DNA from: Dromaius novaehollandiae | Taxonomy: Eukaryota > Chordata > Aves > Casuariiformes > Dromaiidae | Direction: 5' to 3' | NCBI RefSeq assembly: GCF_036370855.1 | Contig: NC_088099.1 | Location: forward strand, 88,475,820-88,539,819 | Length of the DNA: 64,000 nucleotides | Shown: piece after piece, positions 39,101 through 50,600 of the stretch | How the letters are laid out: each line of letters opens with the position of its first letter | Numbering within the stretch: the stretch's first letter is position 1 | Made by a program: the position numbers and the translations under genes | Notes under the pieces: generated by a model | What the model was told of the DNA's origin: nothing | Database searches by the model: none | The model's input: the letters and a program-made list of their open reading frames with translations, nothing else

Positions 39101-42100
39101 AGGACTAGGGCAACTTCTTCAATAAAATAGTCAAATTCCTTACAGTCTTAAGGACCATAAGGTGCCTGGGAAATTGAGGCCCTACAGCTGGGAGAGAGAA
39201 TTTTTTTATTTGTTAACGTGAAACAAGGAGTGTGTGTGGGAAATCCCAAGGACTTCCAGGCATTTCAGGCAGTAGCCAAAATGAAAAGTTTAGTGACAGT
39301 CAAGCTTCTATGGTAGCTCTAGAGTCAAGGGTGACATTGGTCCAGAGATAAATGTCTCTGTGAAGAACTGGTGGGATTTTCTGCCAGCAGCTGCATCATG
39401 GCTGAAACCAGCAGTGAAGGGCTACTGCTAGTCTTACATTACCAACACAGACTATTGACATGTGCAGATATGAGAAGACTGCAGTGACTCAAGGAGGAGG
39501 AAGCAGACATTCCTGTATCTCTGAGAAGAGGTGATGCTGACTCTCAGGCAGCAACAGGGACCCTATCAGATACTATTTGCCACAACTCTCTAGAGATTAG
39601 CAATGTCAGACAGCTACGTATCAGTCAGTAAGCCCACAGCTGAGATCTCTTACTTTGATATTTGAACATTCATAGAGTCAAACTTCCACAGAAAGCAAAC
39701 TTCTTATCAAGACAGCTCATCCAGCAGTTCCTCCAAGGCTGCTTATGTTTTTCTCCTTCCCTGTGCTCTGGGAATGACCTTTCCTGGCCCACTTGGGTCA
39801 CTGTATGACCCTATGGGCTTTCTGTCATGTGACCTCCGGTAACCATTAACTCTCTTCAGTCAGAAAGATACTAATAGGTAACTGGTTGAAATAGAGCTTC
39901 ACTAGACCTCTGTTAGTACTTTTCTGGCACCCTGATGCTTTGATCTTGCAGCTGGGAGATGATATGCCAGAAATGGAGAGAAAGGAGCACCTGCAATCCA
40001 AGATGTGCCTGCAGAAGAGGTATACAGGACCATCTAAGAGCAGACTAAACTGTTACCTTCCCTTTCAACGCTGGCCACTCTTTTCCGTGAGCACATTTAT
40101 TGTACAAGCCTACAGGTTAGAGTGTTTTCTTTGTATTTATTATATTGCACGGCAAACGTTTCCTGGTGAAATCCTGCTGGACCTTAGACTTTTAGAACTG
40201 TGATGAGTGTCCTCCTGAGTAGCATACAGAGTAAAAGCAGTCTTTCTTGTAAGTGATTTCTTTTTTTTTTATCCTCAGCAGTTCTTAAGCCATACCTGAC
40301 CTAGGGGAAGGCTGAACTGTGAGAAGAGAAACAGAGTTTTCCAACTGTGGAAATTTCTGTCCAATAAAACTATTTAACTCCTTCCTGAGCTTGACAATCT
40401 AATCAAACACAATTATCTTTTGAAATATCCCACTGAAAACATAGTTTAGTATTCTAAGTCAGTAGAAGGTGCACTCTGGCATATGGACTAGCTTAGGATT
40501 TTTACTGTGAATACTTGTTCTCTAGCTTAGATAGTTAGAACCTCATTAACTTGTTTCATTATCCAGTAGCATGCAATCTGCACATTCCTTCTACTCCAAA
40601 CTAAAACATGCAAGAGAGGCTCGTCTTCTCCCTTTCCTAGGACAAGTTTAATATCAGGATGAAACCTGACACTCTTGAGTCAGTGTCCTATTCAAATAGC
40701 TTGGATCTAGCAACACCTGAGTTGAGAGTTGTCTTGCTAGGGGAATTTTGCTGTCTGTGACAGTACTGATTTCACTGTCTGAGAGTGTCGCTTATTTGGT
40801 GATTCCCACCCCCCCTTTCTTTTTTTGGTGTTCTGTGAATTACCAAGAGTCCTCCTCTGCCTAGAGGCTGAAAATCTCAGACTCCCAGCAGGAGCATTAG
40901 ACCTAGTTGTTCTCTACTATAGCTGCATAAAGCTACCCAAGCAATACTGTGAACGTGACCCCAGTACTAAATCTGGGGTGCAGAAGGCAGTAAGCAATCT
41001 GACTGTAAACAGAGTTGCAGCCAGCATGCTGGTCTGCACTAGGCACTAGGTCCCTTTGTCTTGTGTTTATGTTTAATTCATGCTGTTGCTGTGAAGGAGC
41101 AAGAAGTCCATGAATTGATTCATGGTTGCACCAGTAGCAACTTGCTCCTACTCACTGTCAGTACAAGGAGGGAAGGGTGGGAGAGATGATGTTTAATTTT
41201 CTACTCAGGCAAAGGTGCATAGATAAGTGAGCCTGTTCCTGCCAGGCATGCTGAATAGTGTTTCCTGCCTGTATTGTACAAACTGTTCCCTAGCAGTTCA
41301 GCATTAACAAGTGCTAGGAAATACTTCTGCAAAGTCCAGATGATGGTAACTCTATTGTAGGGAGGAGTGGCTGGGAACTGGATAGGCAGAATGGGCACCT
41401 GAATGGGCACTGTTTCTCCTATTACTGGTTGTGACTGCCCCAAAAGTGCTTGGACTTGTGTCCAGGTAGGATGCAAGAGGGAGGAAATGGGACTGATTAT
41501 CTGAGTGCCAGAACAGCCCCCCATGCAGATGGCATTAATGAAGAACTGCTTAGTGAAATACATATATTCCAGGTGCTACATACGCTGGGCACACATACTG
41601 GAATAAGTTCTGCCATTTTTCCTTGGAATAGTTAACAGGAAGGCTGTACAGTCTGATGGGCCTCTTTACCTGTTTGTATGTGTTCAGGCAAAAATAAAAA
41701 ACACAAACCAAAAAACCTCCATCCTTCGTATTCTGCTGCCATTTCCCATACAGAATAGCAAATAACAATCCTTTACACACTGGTGTTCATCTTCCACCTC
41801 CTTTGGCTTGAAGCCTTTCTCTAGGAGCTCGTTTTAATGATTCCTTGGAGGCTACCTCACTTTTACCAGCTCCATCAGAGTAAATGGATGGTCTGGACTC
41901 ATTTCTTCCTCTTTCTCCATGGAAACGCTTTCTCCCAGTTTTCACGGTCTCTAATGAAGCCTGACCCTTTTTGAGATGAGGTCACGGATCAACTAAACAC
42001 CTCCTCAGACATCTGTTATTGAGGTGTATTACAAGCTTTCCCCTTCAACAGGGAATGATAAGCCCAAAGTTAGTGATGGATGCCACAGCTGCTTAGTTGT

Positions 42101-43974
42101 TTTCCAGCTTGTATAAATACTGCATGTTGTACACTGGTTGAAAAATGTATGGTGGAGTAAAGAGAAGAAAAGTTTTCTGTTATGTAACTGTCCTAATTTT
42201 GGTGTTTTGGGTTGGGTGGCATCTTCTGAAAGGTGATGAGGTTGGTCTTTCCCAGAAAACATCTGGCTGTGTTCAATCTGCAGCACTGCAGAGAGGGGCT
42301 TCTGTAAGGAACAAGTGGCTTGTTTCTGGGACAAAGCAGGCCTAAAGATCAGCCTTAAAGGTGGTGGAAAGGAGGAGACTTTTCCTCAGCTTCCAGGAGA
42401 GATTGCCTAGAATCTGATTTAGGTCCCTGCACAATTGCCATACTGTGAAGGAGGAGAAGAGAATAGGACCCTTTCTGCCAGAATGCGGTGAGCAAGCAGG
42501 AGATTGGTTCTTACCTTTTAATTTTATTTTTTGACTCCTCGCACAGAAAATCTGAATTTCTGTAAAAAGAGATGTCATTTTCTAGATAATTTGTTTTGCA
42601 ATTTCATCAAACCCAATTTTAACGACTGGAAGCATTTTGCAACTTTGGTGTGGTCATGCAGAGAGAGTGGGGAAATGCCACTTCTGCAGTCAGGCTTCAA
42701 CTAAAACTCTTCTTTTGTGTGTTCCTTATTCTTCTGAGTAGGTTGACAGACCTGTCAGTTTAGCCGACTTCCCTGTTCACATGTAGTGTCGCCAAAGGAC
42801 CAGCCTTCTGGTATACACTTTGTATAGATGTGGGTCAGTCACAGCCATTTCTGAAGCCTGATCATGAGCTATGGTAGTGATTTGCAAGAAGATGAAGACC
42901 AGTGCAGACATATCAGACAATTAAACAGAATTATTTTTCTAAATTTTGAAAGCAACATGCAACTATCCCAACAGATTCCCAAAACATTCAGACACATAAA
43001 CCTCCAAAATGTTGATTCTTTATGTACTGTCCTAAAGGTCATACTTTTCTTACCTGCTATTCTCTGTAAAACTCAACATTGAATATAGGAAAGAACAGGT
43101 GAAGCAAGCTTTTTCCAAAGCTTTTCTTAATCAATTGAGACTTACCTGAATTCTTCTAACTGTAAATTTTGGAGATCTTCAAGATAAAGCTGTGAAATTG
43201 ACCTTTATTTTCATGCTTTTGTTTTTTTCTTTTTTTTTTCTTTTCGTTATTTATTCTTAATTTTTAAATGCTGGATTGGATCATCATTTTCTGCACTGCT
43301 TATATCCCTTTTCTATGGGAAATCTGACCTTTAAAATATTTAGATGCGGACAAAATACCAATGTGTAATTAGATTTTTTTTCCTACCTATTTGAGGCAAA
43401 GGGTGGAAGAAGACAAAACAGATTAAAAAGGAGCCTCAGGAAATTAAGTCAAATTACACAGTTAGCATACATCACGACCAGTAGTAATTATGGGGAATGG
43501 ACTATTATCTTGCTGTTTTCTTGAATTTTTATTATAGGAGGGGAAAAGGAAAAAAAATGTTACCCCAAATGCAGGAACTGCCTTTTAAATGACAATTTCT
43601 TGTTCAGAAGCCCTGTGTGGTGATTACTAATGCCTTCCTTCACAAATGTAGTAAATAAGAAAAGCTTTCAAGTTTATAAATGTGAGTTTATATTGTCATA
43701 AAGTACTATGAGCTCCAATTGACCGATACAATATTTAACGCTGTGCTTCCGTCACCTGAAATAATAGTCAGTATATACATTTACAAAACACACATTGGTG
43801 CATTGGAAAGAGTCAGATTTCAGATTGCAGTGAAACTGCCTTGTGATAGCCTATCATAGTTTTTACGAGGTCTGAACTTTGCTTTTAGTTGTTAGGACAA
43901 TGAAATATGAAAGTAAAAAAGTCCTTTATAAAAAACATGCTTTTATTTGCTTGCTTGTTTTGTTGGGTAATGAG

Positions 43975-44004
43975 AAGATTTTTGTAAGTAAGATTTTTGT
44001 AAGC
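43975..44004. repeat. Two-copy 15-bp tandem repeat
   Basis: AAGATTTTTGTAAGT (43975-43989) is followed directly by AAGATTTTTGTAAGC (43990-44004), 14 of 15 identical. It is a simple recent local duplication. Confidence 0.85.
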
Positions 44005-45914
44005 AGTAAAAGGCAAAATATTAGTTCTCTTGAAAAGAAAATATCTCATAGTTTGGGATTATATTTTAATAAGCATTATTTTTATTCTGCATGAGACTTC
44101 AAAAGATACTTTTTTTAAGGAAGTATCTAAATAACAATAAGCAGAATATGTTGCTGCCTTTTCTTTCATAGCTCATTAATCATGCACATATTTGTCAACC
44201 TTGCACCTGTTGTTCTGCACAGATAGACAGATCCCACCCTAATTTTTTCTACAGTCACAAGCCTATTTCTTGAAACCCTTGTGTGAACGCTTAATACTGT
44301 TCATATGAATCATCCTGTAACATATTTTGCTTGTGAGACACAGGTAAGAAACAGTAAGGAAGTTTACCTTAGAGAGACATACTTTTTCTGCAACTACCAG
44401 TATGGTCAGGATGGTGGTACTGACCATTGTTGACCAGGTATTGACACTAACTGAAAAGAGAAGAAGAGAGAGGCAGAATTTTCAAAGGCAAGTGAGATTT
44501 TTTTTAATTATTTTTTGGCATAGTTCATCAAGGTGGTGATTTTATTCCAGAAAGAAGTGTTAGAAAATCATCTGCAAATAGACTAATTTGCCTGTGGTTC
44601 GTAAGCACATTTCTTAATAGAGAAGAGTTACAAACCGAAAACAAAGTGAATACTTTCCACACTTAACTAAGATTTCCTTTGAGCTTTGTTTTCCATTTGG
44701 ATCTTTGTTGCCAGACAGCATTGGCTTCTAAAGCCTAGAACAAGGAAATCCTCCTGGTGATAATATAGTCTTTTCTTACTTCAGGGTAGATTTAATTGAT
44801 ATTTGTGAAGTTTCCTGTTTGAGAACTGGAAACAGAAATTCTTTCTTTGGTACAGGCTTTGTAAATTCCACTTTTCTTCCTGTAGATGAATGTACAAGTT
44901 TTTGCTGATCTCTTCCAATTTCATTTTCAAGAATAGTTGTGCTACCCAGCAGCTCTTTGCAGACTACCCTAGAGCATTTTATGTAGATATAATTTAGTGC
45001 TGATATTTGGAATTCATTTAATAAATTTCCTTTCTCCCCCTTTGCCTTGCCCTCTTTTCTCTCCCTGTGATGAGAAGTTTGATAACACATGAGAAAGTAG
45101 TATGGTATTAATTGCCTATAAGAATCAAGTCAGTTTATATTACTCATCTTTTCCTGTTCTCTAGGGAAAGCCAAACAATAAACAGACATATAATCTGCAA
45201 GTGTCCCTTTTTTAAGCATGACAAAAGCATGCTTTTATTTTTTAAATAGTTTCTATACTTTACTTCCTAAAATAGTCTCTTTATATTGCCAGTTGTTTTG
45301 TTTTTTTTTTAATGGAGACAAGTATCAATAGTCCTGTTATAATGATGGAGAAAAAAAAAATAACACCACCACATAGTGAAATGGAGATTCCGTAAACAGG
45401 CTCATGGCAAATCTGAGGATAAATTACAGTTTTCTTCTACCGTGATCTACTGCTTTATTCGCTAGTGTGCTGTATTACTCAGTATTGTCAATACCATAAT
45501 GATTTCTGGGAGGATGCCTTCTTTTTAGTGATTCTCTTGTCCTGCACTGAGGTATTTCACAGGAATACATTGCTTTTGGTTGAACCAAGTGGTAGGACCT
45601 CATTGTCAAATAACTTTTTAAATAGGCTTGGTTTGAGCTTGTTAACCAGCTTGTTGTCTTTAACCTAAAGAGACCTTCAAACCTTTTCTTTGAGACAAAT
45701 GTTAGTGTCCTAGAAATGTTTAGTCTTCCTATTTTTATTAAAATATATGCAAAGTTGATTCAAATATAATTTAATAAACATTTCTGGAATCCATATATTC
45801 ATTTTTCTAACCAGCGTGTTAGGGAAATGCTGTACAAGCATCATGTCTGGATAAGTCAGTGGTTAAAACGATGGCTTTCAGATCTGAAGGAATTCAATTA
45901 TACCATGGCCCTTT

Positions 45915-45965
45915 CCCCATCTGAAGTCAGTAGAGAAATTGCCAGTCATTTACTTTGAGTATGGT
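45915..45965. repeat. Possible palindromic MITE-like repeat remnant
   Basis: CCCATCTGAAGTCAGTAGAG, then TTGCCAGTCATTTACTTTGA and GTATGG, follow the two-arm pattern CCATTGAAGTCAATGGGA...TTGCCATTGACTTCAATGG with many changes. The order of both arms supports the call, but the divergence is high. Confidence 0.3.
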
Positions 45966-46129
45966 AGGTTCCTTAACGGTTTCTTTCACTTCCTAAATCT
46001 ACAATGGTGCAGCTTCGTAAGTGACAGGTTCAGCTGATGAATCCATCACTTGGAAGCTCTTTTAATTCAGTTATGTTTAAAGTATTCTAACTACTGAAGT
46101 TCTTTGACACTCTAAAAATATATGTAATT

Positions 46130-46315
46130 TACATAGCATACTGCATATTCAAAGCACTGTGTAGGCATCACAGCATAAGCATTCTCCCAAAAACAGCAGT
46201 GGAAATTGTTACATATATTTTACAGAAGCAGAAGCTTGAGGCAGAAAGGTGGAAGAACCACCTCAGCCAAGACCACCAGATGAATAACTGGCAGAGGCAA
46301 TTAGGAACTACAGCA
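46130..46315 (-). mobile_element. MIR SINE remnant
   Basis: On the + strand, AAAGCACTGTGTAGGCATC (about 46151-46169) resembles the antisense MIR 3' part (GGCACTGTTCTAAGC). After it come ACATATATTTTACAGAAGC, GAAGCTTGAGGCAGAAAGGT, and then ACCACCAGATGAATAACTGG with CAGAG. These follow the antisense MIR core (CCCATTTTACAGATGAGG, AAACTGAGGCACAGAGAGG, GGTCACACAGCTAGTAAGTGGCAGAG). Order and spacing agree over nearly 190 bp, so this is the better of the two MIR copies. Confidence 0.55.
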
Positions 46316-47498
46316 AATTTCAGTTTTTAATTCACTTCTCCAAATTATGCTGCTGCTTAAGGATTCAGCTCCTAAACTGGGATCCTAGATAACTTTGTGA
46401 CTGTTCTTTTCACTATAGTGAAAGAAAAACAAAAAAGAGGAAAAAACACAGCTGCAATGGTGTATCCATCAATGAGAAGTTAAAATTAAATGGTTACAGA
46501 AAAGAATTGTAAAAGACAAACAATTGGGCCTTGCACATCCCTTGAAGGATCTGATAATTAAAGGACTGTCAACACTGATTCTTTACTGTCTGAATGAGGT
46601 GTCTAGAAAATAACTTACTCAAAAAAAAGTGTAACCCAGCATTGTTCCTAGATGTAGCTAGTTTTAAAGAAATCCTAAGAAACTATTAAATTGGTAAAGC
46701 TTTGAAGAACTGGAGAGAGGGATGATTTTAAAATCCCCTGTTATTTCTTATAAAATACAGAAATGCATTAGCTCTTATTCATGTTAGTTTGCATATCATC
46801 AGTGGAATATGTAGTTCTTCCTAATGCTCTGTGAAATTGTTTATTTTCTAATATTGGTGCCTTAGCAGCTTGACTGAAGAGTGAAGGAAAGAGGTTTCCT
46901 AGCATGAGAGTATTTGATAATGGTTGTAGAAGAGGCCTTACATAAATGATGGCAGCAGAATAGATTTTTATCTCTTTTATTCTTGAAACAAGGCAGATTA
47001 ATGTAAATTTCTAAATACTTTTTTACTTAAGTCTATTCTATATTTTTGATTCAAAAAGAAATAAAGGACTAATTATAGTCTGTTACTGTTTTTATTTCAT
47101 TTTGTTCCAGAGGGCAGCTAAATATACCTATGATCGCAAGGGCTGCTAAAAACAGGTGGGATTAGTCATACTCTTCTAGTAGGCTATGTTTTCCCATGTT
47201 ACATTATTTTCCTAGTGTCTAGAAAGACACAGCCAGGAATTAGCAAGAGCCAAGCTAATGCTTCTAAAAGGTTAAGTGAGCTGGAATAATCACTTTCATA
47301 TTCATGACCTAATTGCTATTAACAGTAAGTAATTCTTCCCTCACAGTGATAAAATTTCCATAGGTATTTTTATAATCAGAACTCTGGGAGGTGTCAGTCC
47401 AGTAGTTTGCCTTTCATAATCTTTAACATACTGTTGAATTTAGATTTACTTAAGTTATTTTGGGTTATAATAATACAATTAAGGTAGATCCTACAATA
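46316..47498. other. AT-rich non-coding DNA
   Basis: I see no open frame, repeat or RNA gene that can be supported between the MIR remnant and the hairpin. Confidence 0.6.
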
Positions 47499-47624
47499 AA
47501 TAAAGAGAGACCCTGCTGATGGTGCACTGACCTTTAAGACCTATAGCTTGATTTCATAAGAGTGGGACCTTAAAGTTCTTTGTGCCTTCAGGTCAGTGTG
47601 TCATCAGCAGGGCCTCTCTCTATT
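47499..47624. repeat. 126-bp near-perfect inverted repeat (MITE or RNA hairpin)
   Basis: Arms 47499-47533 and 47590-47624 pair over 35 positions: 30 Watson-Crick pairs, three adjacent G.T wobbles (47522-47524 with 47601-47599) and two A.C mismatches (47510/47613 and 47503/47620), with no bulge. The core arm reads CCCTGCTGATG and continues GTGCACTGACCT. The 56-nt loop can form a further short helix (CTTTAAG at 47532-47538 with CTTAAAG at 47569-47575) at the cost of two outer pairs. Every departure from perfect symmetry is a single transition, as expected if a perfect palindrome decayed slowly. A small palindromic DNA transposon fits best; a transcribed hairpin such as a miRNA precursor is the alternative. 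I do not recognise the terminal sequence and could not identify a target-site duplication. Confidence 0.75.
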
Positions 47625-50600
47625 AATGAAAGAAACTTAATGGTCCACTCCTGTGGAAATCTGTGGGATATGTTATCCAAAAGGCTTTGGTGAATCCAGG
47701 CTTGTAGCAGTACTGGTAGCTGTTCTGAATAGCAAGGTAACATTTATTGGTTAGGTTGGTAGGACTTTGGTAGGACTAAAAGTAGAGACAACTAGTCACG
47801 ACTCATGCCAAATACTATGTTTTTCTCTTGGATGTCTTCACAGGAACATACACTTATCCAGCCAGTTCCTTAATGCTTGAGGGTCTTAAAAATGAGTTAG
47901 TTTCAATGAGTTTGATTCAGGGTTTTTGACTTCAAAGAGACGAAGCTGTAGGTATTTATGCGTATTTTCCCTTTAAGCTTTGTGAGGAAGATGGTAGGGT
48001 ACATTCTCTGCTGGTATACACTTCTGAGCTAGATAGACAGAAAAAATATTTTTATGTCCTTATATGTTATTTTTAGATAAGTCAGGGAATGGGGAACAGA
48101 CTTCGTTCCTGAAGATGATAACAGTGAGCCAAATGCTGCTTCAGTTATCCTTGGTTTTCCCTGAAGTAATTCAGCTGAGGCGAAGGAAGTTAGAACTGGT
48201 TTATCATCATGTTATTAAATGAAAAATTGGGCTCATTATTCTCTAAAAGGGCTATTTAGTTTATTTTTGTACTGTATTTGACAAATCTAGCTGTGTATAA
48301 TAGCGTTTCCATTTTCCTGCTTTGTTTATTATGAAATACTTCAACATCCTTCTCAGGATTTTTGTAGAGCATTTGTACTAGATCCTAGGACAGCAAAGCA
48401 AAATTCAATGGGATTTTTTCCTGGTTGCTGGCAAATGACCTTTCATTATTCTGTTATATGGTGAAATGCCTGCAGTTCATGAAACAAACCAAGGAGAGAA
48501 ACAAAATTAATAATGTATAAAAATACACTTAAGTGCTACCTCATTTTGGGTGTAATCTTTTCCAAGATTATAATATTTATATTGTATTAAGATATTTCCA
48601 CAAAGGAGAAAGGAATTTGTATACAAATTTTGCTCAGAGAAGAAAGTGATATTGTAAGTTGAGTAAGTTTCAACAACAGGAAATATAATAATTCACAGCC
48701 GTTGCCCCAGTTGTTTCTGCTGGAAACTGTCAGGAAAAACGTATATGCTTTCTTCTTGTTTAGTGTCAGTCTAAGGATAGGTAGCCATTTTTGTACAGTT
48801 GAAGTAAAATCTCTTCAGAGTTTTGGGATTTTTTGAGTTATTTTTAATGAAGCAGTCAGCCACTATGTATATTTCCCCTCAAGCTTTAAGGTTTTGCGTC
48901 TTATTTCTGTAACCAGTTCATTTCAAACAGAGGTCTGAAGTGGAATTTGAATGAAAGAGCAGATTGCAACTTGCAGTTTGGAGGCCTTTCCTTTGCTCAT
49001 CAGTAATAAGTCATACATTGCAAAACAAGATGTCCAAACTTTGTATTTTACAGGTGCCCCCTCTGCAGATTAATTGGAGAGGAGATTTGAAACTGTGTTG
49101 TAGTGTGACATGAGCAAGCGAAAGCTCAGGCTTGCTATACTGAAATCTGTGGGAGAAAGAATCAAGCCATGCGTTAAATGTTTCTCCAGGAAATGGTTAA
49201 ATAATTACATGACATGGGGCAGGGGGGCAATGATAGAAAATATAATGAATATGGAGAAAGAAAAAAAATGTAGAAAGGGATAAAAAAAACCTTGTTTCCC
49301 AAATGTTTATTATTTATAATTTTACTAGATTACTCAAGAAGCAGAAGGCTTGAAAAGGACACAGTAATAGCAGTGTGTGATACAAAATCCACTATTCTCT
49401 TTCTGTAGAAATATTTCTTTTTTTATATCAGGATGTGTGTAATTTTATTTTAGTTGGGAAAGTACTAAAATGGTCAAGAAACTCTTAATATTACAGAAAG
49501 ATGGATAACAAAATTAGAAATTTTATGGATCTCTGTATTGTTTGGTTTTGTGGTGGATAACTTGAAAAAGATGTAATTGGCGGTGATTGCTTTATTATTT
49601 AGAGACATTGAAAAATCTGTTAGGATACTGAGAATAAAAGGATCAAAAGGTACAGCTGTGAAAACTTACTGTAAAGTAAGGGGGGCTTTACTATTTGTGA
49701 TAAACTTAATGCTTGGGGTAACTTCATGTAGCTTATTCCCAATGTAGCTTATTCCCACAGCTGTAGGGTGCCTTTCTCAGCCTGCATCCAGCTGTTTGCC
49801 AGCAGCATCTTTGCTCAAGATTGCCACCCATTCAGATCTCCCACTCTGCTGCTTTCATAACTGCCTCCCCCACGCAATTTGATGGAAATATTCATGTTAG
49901 AAATTATATACAGTTTAAAACTTAAACGATTTAACCTAACTGGGCATATTTTGACTAAAATGGGTTAAAAAGCATTCACATAACCGGTTGGAGTTGGTAG
50001 AGGACAAGGGAATAAGCCTTTTGGTTCAATTGTTATGACACTTCTCCACTCCTTCATTTCTCAACCATCTTAGGTAAGTGCGTGTAAGTGTCACACAACC
50101 ACGGATGCAGATGAGCTCTATCTTGTCTAGTACGCTACAGCTAAAACAGTCTTTCTAGCTTGTCTTCCGAAGATGCCGCCTTCTAAAGCTCTTAGAACTT
50201 TGTTGCTTTCCTCTGTGTTAATCACATCTAAACTCTTCCATTTAACCCTTGCATTCTTTCATGTCTTACCATTTCAATTTTTCCCTACCCAGTGGAATTG
50301 CCGACTGCAGTGGGTTGGTTGGGTTTGGAAAACTAATCCAGTTTTGAGGCATATTTCATTATTGTCTTTTCCTTACCAGGAGGAAAACTAGATTCCCTTT
50401 GGAGGAAAGTAAACCAGAAGCTCCACTCCAGGCATGTGCCAGTGTGGTCCAGCCCCTAAAAGGCACATATAATAGACTGAAACAGCCACTGGACAGCTTT
50501 CAGCCACACACGTGGTGGGGACTTTTTGTTCAGAGGACCAGGCAAAGTCTAATCCAGTACAAAAACCCTAATTGCACAGAGGTAGGGGCTTCAGTACTAC

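Larger units (their letters stand above)
32530..46125. other. Long AT-rich non-coding stretch
   Basis: No gene is supported in these 13.6 kb. Simple sequence includes T17 at 32753-32769, A17 at 34362-34378 and (TG)n at 36114-36136. A perfect 18-bp palindrome, CCATGAATTGATTCATGG, is at 41108-41125. A two-copy 15-bp tandem is at 43975-44004. The 120-codon minus frame at 41201-41563 is proline-rich in its middle but matches no family I know. The stretch 38800-41600 is somewhat more GC-rich than the rest, without exon signals I could pair. Confidence 0.6.

Noticed and set aside
41201..41563. 120-codon minus frame with a proline-rich centre
   Set aside because: No family resemblance, no start context of note and no flanking exon signals.
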